Assembly: GCA_963978895.1 (NCBI GenBank)
Contig: OZ022242.1
Coordinates: 20,545,629 to 20,609,628 of the forward strand
Direction: 5' to 3'
Length of the DNA: 64,000 nt
Source: Erpobdella octoculata
Taxonomy: Eukaryota > Annelida > Clitellata > Hirudinida > Erpobdellidae
The position numbers were made by a program, and so were the translations under genes. Shown here piece after piece: positions 61,945 through 64,000 of the stretch; within the stretch, counting starts at the first letter, position 1; each line of letters opens with the position of its first letter. The notes beneath the pieces are model-generated. The model was not told where the DNA came from, did not search any database, and saw nothing but the letters and a program-made list of their open reading frames with translations.

Positions 61945-62113
61945 TTAGTCGGCGACTACTTGGCTAGCGACTAGTTGGCCCGGCGACTAGTTGGTCCGGC
62001 GACTAGTTGGGCGGCGAATAGTTTGGCGGCGACTAGTTGGCCCGGTGACTACTTGACTCGGCGACTAGTTGGTCAGCGACTAGATGGCAGCGACTAGTTG
62101 GGCGGCGACTAGT
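61945..62113. repeat. Minisatellite of GGCGACTAGTTGG units
   Basis: About eleven degenerate units of 13-17 bp, each with GCGACTAGTTGG. The unit contains CTAGT, the same five bases that end the Helitron-like elements, which may be coincidence. Confidence 0.9.
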
Positions 62114-62189
62114 TAACTTGTACCCGATGATAGGGAGGGAATCTACTGCAACAATCCTTGTGATGATCACAATAGCCACCATCACCTCT

Positions 62190-62350
62190 ATGAAATGTAG
62201 TGATTTTAATTTGCTTGAACCAGGTTCAAATCAAAAGCATTGAACATTTCTGTTATATTGCGGAACAGTTAGAGCAACCACAGTGTATAATTAGCAATTT
62301 TAATTATTTATTAAAAAACTGTCTATTTTGACGGGGTATTTCTAGTACAT
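62190..62350. repeat. Second copy of the 26845-27090 dispersed repeat
   Basis: Shares TTTTAATTTGCTTGAACCAG and the later TATTTCTAGT block with the first copy. It ends near 62350. Confidence 0.6.
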
Positions 62351-63068
62351 ATATAGATTGGTAAGAAAATCGAAAAATGATTCTATATGTTTGAAGTAGC
62401 ATTATTGATCAACTGAACGCAAAGAGAATAGATTTTTGCGTATTTTCTGACATAGTCAATCCTGACAATAATTTTCACAAGTTTGAATTATAAATCTTTT
62501 GAGCTGTCAAACAAACAAAAACAAAATAAGACTTAAAAGATTTGTGCTATAATGCGTTTTAACCATCTTTTATGTTTGAATTAATTTTTTCTGTATACCA
62601 ACATGTCCATAAATTAGAAGTAAACTAAATTTTTATTGAGTGGGCTGAAACTTTGTGTAAATCTTCTGCGTTTCTTTTTATCAGCTGAGTGAATGTTAGG
62701 CCTTAAGTCGTCCATGCAAGAATAACTTCATGCTTAAACAGAACTACATTGTCTCATTCATTGTCACCTGAGAAATCTTAAACAGCCGTGAATGATGATG
62801 AATGCCTAATTTTTCTTTCTTTTTTATTCGTCTTTTTTCTCTCTCATTTTGTATTTCACATTTGAAGGTGACATTTCGTAGTTTTACGTAGTGAAGAATA
62901 GCTTGAGCCTGTGTGTGTGTGCGTGTGCGTGCGTTGGCCGTCACATTCTGTTATTATTGCTTTCGAGCTTTTAAGACAACTGCGTAGTGGCGTTAACAAG
63001 TTTTTTTTTCAAAACATAAGCGGTTTTCAAAATTTAATAATGGTAATTTGTTCTAAAATAGTCAAGTT

Positions 63069-63142
63069 AATGAGAGAAATCAAGGCATACAGTTTCGAAG
63101 CAAGTTAATGAGAAAAATCAAGGCATACAGTTACGAAGCAAC
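63069..63142. repeat. Two-copy tandem repeat, unit about 36 bp
   Basis: AATGAGAGAAATCAAGGCAT is followed by AATGAGAAAAATCAAGGCAT, each continuing ACAGTT-CGAAGCAA, just upstream of the last gene. Confidence 0.85.
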
Positions 63143-63287
63143 AATTTTCGTTTGAACTTATCCGGACAAGACATTTTTTTAATTCAGAATCTCCTACTTA
63201 AATGCTCATAACAACAATACTATATAGATATAAATATTTAAATTAATAATAATAATAATAATATACTTAGGAGCAATATTTAACATT

Positions 63288-63616
63288 ATGAACGTTGACG
63301 CACTGCTTCTTCACGTCTACGAGGTGGCCAAAAACAACGGTGGTCATCTGACTTTGAGAGAAGCAGCAAGCTGCTGCGAAAAACATTTTCAAGGCTTGCA
63401 AGAAAACAACAAAAATGAAAAGAACAGCAACAATAAAGCTAACAACAACAACACTAACATCAACACCAAGATCAACAACGATCGAGACATTGAGCGTGAA
63501 AACCGTCTGAAAAGCTTGTTGAAATTCTCCAAGAAACTGAAACTTAATGGCAATTTGATATTCACTAACGACAGATCTCCTGACGGCTTGTCCAAGTACC
63601 CGGTAAAAAACAACAG
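63288..63616 (+). CDS. First exon of an unrecognised gene
   Basis: ATG at 63288 opens a frame of about 109 codons that ends at a good donor (AACAACAG|GTAATT), so it should splice to exons beyond the window. The first 35 residues (DALLLHVYEVAKNNGGHLTL, REAASCCEKHF) look like a compact helical domain. They are followed by an Asn/Lys-rich linker with many AAC codons and a basic stretch KSLLKFSKKLKLNG. I cannot name the family. Without the splice, the frame stops four bases into the intron. Confidence 0.55.
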
Positions 63617-64000
63617 GTAATTTCTTCTTTGCATAATTTCTTCTTTACATCACTAAACCAGATCTTTATAATGTTTGTTTACTTAATAATAAATAATAAA
63701 AATACTGTGGCATAATATAGTTTGAAGTTTGAATTAAGTCAACAAAATTGTTATCTTTTTCAGCTAATAAAAACATCTAAACAAATATGAGACGGTTTTC
63801 AGGCCTTAGACCTTTTAAACTGCGCCTATTTTCTCATGTTCCCGTAGAAACAAATAATGCCCATCCTTTCAGTCAATTTCTTAACTTATCATTTTGTTTT
63901 AAAAAGTGTTGAAAATGATCATGCGTTAGAACACATATGTTGATTAACAGACATTCACTTATAGAAGCAAAGCTGAATAAAAACTTCACAAACTGTGCAA
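63617..64000 (+). other. Start of the first intron of the last gene
   Basis: Opens with GTAATTTCTTCTTTGC. No second exon could be recognised before the window ends. Confidence 0.4.

Noticed and set aside
61945..62113. Cluster of CTAG-containing units as tandem Helitron ends
   Set aside because: No hairpin or element body precedes each unit, so a minisatellite is the simpler reading.

Overview
This is an AT-rich window of nuclear DNA from an animal. Five or six spliced, conserved metazoan genes sit in a sea of transposons and long (TA)n tracts. The introns are GT-AG with one GC-AG exception. The gene set (a ZDHHC5/8-type palmitoyltransferase, RABEPK, the cilium-linked CFAP299, mitochondrial PGS1, IFRD) says ciliated invertebrate. 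The phylum cannot be decided from the sequence alone.

Layout. 1-2744: intergenic or 3' part of the first gene, with decayed repeats. 2745-4528 (-): five 5'-side exons of a ZDHHC5/8-like gene, whose 3' end was not found. 5245-6672 (-): a 1.4-kb Helitron-like element. 7287-10031 (+): complete RABEPK orthologue, 6 exons, 372 aa, with a 13-copy minisatellite ending on a splice acceptor. 10471-12584 (-): complete CFAP299, 6 exons, 232 aa, tail-to-tail with RABEPK. 12824-14751: a large foldback transposon with exact 8-bp target duplication, followed by a second palindromic element. 15554-20393 (+): PGS1, 8 exons, 513 aa. 21219-25615 (-): an unrecognised acidic, coiled-coil, probably nuclear protein, 5 exons, 615 aa. 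25616-32206: gene-free, with dispersed repeats and LINE tails. 32207-43253 (-): IFRD, 11 exons, 432 aa. One intron carries a Helitron that holds an inverted copy of the gene's own last exon. 43254-63287: transposon graveyard with an almost intact Penelope-like element (PLE) and its terminal repeats, PLE relics, a hAT transposon, Helitrons, an LTR-element derivative and two LINE fragments, nearly all bounded by (TA)n. 63288-63616 (+): first exon of an unrecognised gene.

The host genes are unrelated housekeeping genes and show no operon logic. The interest lies in how mobile DNA has reworked them. Main finds: (1) hammerhead-ribozyme folds overlapping the start codon of three diverged PLE copies, supported by compensatory stem changes; (2) PLE 3' ends all stopping near the same codon and running into (TA)n; (3) a minisatellite that has multiplied a 3' splice site of RABEPK; (4) a Helitron carrying IFRD exon and intron pieces; (5) several nested insertions datable by target-site duplications.

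Exon boundaries were assigned by hand from reading frame, GT/AG sites, phase agreement and remembered family sequences. No alignment or database search was run.
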